From Bradyrhizobium sp. AUGA SZCCT0158 (lineage in GTDB: Bacteria; Pseudomonadota; Alphaproteobacteria; Rhizobiales; Xanthobacteraceae), in NCBI RefSeq assembly GCF_018130065.1, contig NZ_JAFCME010000005.1, forward strand, positions 291,452 through 355,451: a stretch of 64,000 nt of DNA, given 5' to 3'. This document shows, in pieces, positions 62,873 through 64,000 of this stretch. The notes beneath the pieces were generated by a model. It had not been told where the DNA came from. It ran no database searches and worked only from the letters and a program-made list of their open reading frames with translations. Within the stretch, counting starts at the first letter, position 1; each line of letters opens with the position of its first letter. A program made the position numbers and the translations under genes.

Positions 62873-63143
62873 CCGATATATTCGCAGGAAAAGGAGCGGG
62901 TGGAAGTAGAATCTAGTCGCGCCACTCGCGACGGCTCACCGGAGCGCGTTGGGTGGCAGTGCGCCATTTTTCCCCCCGACACAGGCTCCAAGATTGACGC
63001 TTAGCGTGGGGGTTGCTTGCAACTCGCCATGGCGTCGGAAGCGGGGGGCTAACTGTGGATAACCGATTATTTTGGGTAGCTTGTGAAAGCCGCTAACTGT
63101 TCGGCATCCATCCTGGTGACCTGCTTAAACGGGGACACCGGAA
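62873..63143. other. Region upstream of the CoiA-like gene
   Basis: These 271 bases have no convincing gene. They probably include the promoter of the CoiA-like gene, which reads leftward. Confidence 0.4.
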
Positions 63144-63251
63144 ATGATCACTCTCCACATCTTCGAAAACCTCCGAACTGATCCGATCACGCTGGCAACG
63201 TTGATTGCCATCGCGGAAATGGTTCGTCGTCACAGGCGCGGGCGGCCGTGA
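63144..63251 (+). CDS. Small 35-residue protein, hypothetical
   Basis: A short open frame starts at ATG 63144 after GGGGACACCGGAA and ends at TGA 63251. It reads MITLHIFENLRTDPITLATL then IAIAEMVRRHRRGRP: a short amphipathic/hydrophobic helix followed by a basic tail. I do not recognise it. The codon pattern and start context look plausible but give little proof at this length. Confidence 0.3.
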   Translation: MITLHIFENLRTDPITLATLIAIAEMVRRHRRGRP

Positions 63252-63380
63252 GCAACGGCGCGCGGAACCGCGTCGTGCCGCGACGGGCGGCGGCTGTGGA
63301 TATGTCGGCGCGCTCTGCCTAGCGAATCGTCTCCGAGAGCGAGTAGCCTTTCTGGCGAGGGGAGTAGGAGTAGTGAGACT

Positions 63381-63599
63381 ATGGAAGTTGTTTTGACCGT
63401 TATGCGGATGCCGACCGATCCTTCGATCATCGGTGCAACCGTTCGCTTGGATGATCCCCGACCGGGTCGGGCGGGTTTCCAAACAAGCGCGGCACCGATG
63501 CCGCTACCGGAGGCGTGTCGCATGGCACGTTTTATCGAACGCCGCGCGGACGCGGAGGGAGTTTCAGTTCGCGATCCGATGCAGCTGCTGCGGCAGTGA
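63381..63599 (+). CDS. Small 72-residue hypothetical protein
   Basis: The frame from ATG 63381 reads MEVVLTVMRMPTDPSIIGATV and continues to a stop at 63599. A GGAG motif lies 17 bases upstream, somewhat far. No domain is recognised. The overlapping minus-strand frame is arginine-rich and looks like a shadow, so this is the better candidate of the two, but it may be non-coding. Confidence 0.25.
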   Translation: MEVVLTVMRMPTDPSIIGATVRLDDPRPGRAGFQTSAAPMPLPEACRMARFIERRADAEGVSVRDPMQLLRQ

Positions 63600-64000
63600 A
63601 AGGCCAATCGGCGGCCCTGCAAATGCCTTCTGGCACGGTTGGGTCGGACGAAAGTGCCGCGACGTTCTGACCCGTCGGGCAAGCCGATTCCGATTTACAG
63701 AAGTCATGTCAAGCCCCAAAATAAAAAATATTTCGCTTTTCCGGAATGAAAATCAATGACACATATATCGCCATCCTGTCCCACTCGGAGGGGCGTTGGC
63801 CATCGTCACAACGAGGGGCAGGTCGCGGTGGACGCTGATGTCGCGCTTGACGCGCGCGGCAAAGGCGTACGGCGAAAGCGTGTGGTCCTGGCGCCCGTAA
63901 CGGCGTCAAGCTCCGAAGAAGCTAACGCTTCCGAGGGGCGACGGTGGCAATAGAGGCCGTCTCACCGGGGAGAGCGCGTCATAAGCCGTAAAGCCATTGC
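63600..64000. other. Non-coding right edge including a dispersed repeat
   Basis: No gene is convincing. From about 63780 the sequence resembles a repeat family I recall from Bradyrhizobium genomes: GTCGCGGTGGACGC, then GTGTGGTCCTG, CGGTGGCAATAGAGG and CACCGGGGAGAGCGC, and AAGCCGTAAAGCCATTGC at the very end. Its continuation is cut by the window edge. Confidence 0.4.
63780..64000. repeat. Dispersed genus-type repeat, truncated by window edge
   Basis: The stretch carries the word order described for this repeat family (GGTCATCGTC-like start, GTGTGGTCCTGGC, CACCGGGGAGAGCGC and AAGCCGTAAAGCC). This identification is from memory of similar sequence, not a search, and the right boundary is outside the window. 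Confidence 0.4.

Noticed and set aside
63093..63682. Arginine-rich minus-strand frames near the right edge
   Set aside because: They overlap each other, are Arg/Ser/Pro-rich and look like shadows of GC-rich sequence.

Overview
The window looks like a chromosomal segment of a Bradyrhizobium-type alphaproteobacterium (Nitrobacteraceae). The grounds are GC-rich codon use, protein sequences that read like Bradyrhizobium/Rhodopseudomonas homologues, an F1-only ATP synthase operon without F0 genes, an mdh-sucCD-sucAB-lpd TCA cluster, the ccmA-acnA neighbourhood, and many palindromic intergenic repeats of the kind scattered through Bradyrhizobium genomes. Assignments come from reading the sequence and recalled family knowledge; no database search was run.

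Layout. 0-13.4 kb: ccmA, acnA, a DUF1223 protein, DUF2794, a GNAT enzyme, a Bax-inhibitor-1 protein, a lipoprotein-type ABC exporter (permease plus ATPase) divergent from a TesA-like esterase, thpR and zapE. 13.6-24.7 kb: the TCA block mdh, sucC, a DUF1579 protein, sucD, sucA, sucB, an SDR, lpdA and a membrane protein, all on the plus strand. 24.7-30.2 kb: DUF4337, xerC, priA, a PPOX flavoprotein and rlpA. 30.8-35.9 kb: atpHAGDC. 36.1-37.7 kb: a class III cyclase whose C-terminus is displaced by a frameshift. 37.7-46.97 kb: a long minus-strand series (HAD, two rppH paralogues, polysaccharide deacetylase, ctpA, envC, rlmH, rsfS, nadD, proA). 47.2-53.3 kb: proB and obgE, separated from each other and from proA by accessory genes (parD, Bug-type binding protein, ankyrin protein, sulfatase). 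53.6-58.4 kb: a MaoC protein, a DMT transporter, a GNAT, rpmA, rplU and an unusual ROK protein. 58.7-59.8 kb: a frameshifted alpha/beta hydrolase and tRNA-Ser(CGA). 59.8-64 kb: accessory DNA with lower GC in the blocks I counted, carrying a DUF4145/HEPN protein and a CoiA-like nuclease.

How it works together. The central block encodes aconitase, malate dehydrogenase, succinyl-CoA synthetase and 2-oxoglutarate dehydrogenase; NADH from these feeds respiration that drives the ATP synthase encoded at 31-36 kb. The minus-strand series joins cell-wall remodelling (EnvC, CtpA, deacetylase), ribosome maturation or silencing (RlmH, RsfS, ObgE, L27, L21), NAD synthesis (NadD) and proline synthesis (ProB, ProA).

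The observations most worth a second look are (1) a ROK-family protein whose conserved motifs appear in circularly permuted order, (2) a two-gene HEPN plus CoiA-like nuclease locus beside tRNA-Ser that could be an undescribed defence or DNA-processing module, (3) a cyclase with a repeat domain cut by a frameshift, and (4) a hairpin-rich minus-strand segment ending in an intrinsic terminator between 4.9 and 5.2 kb.
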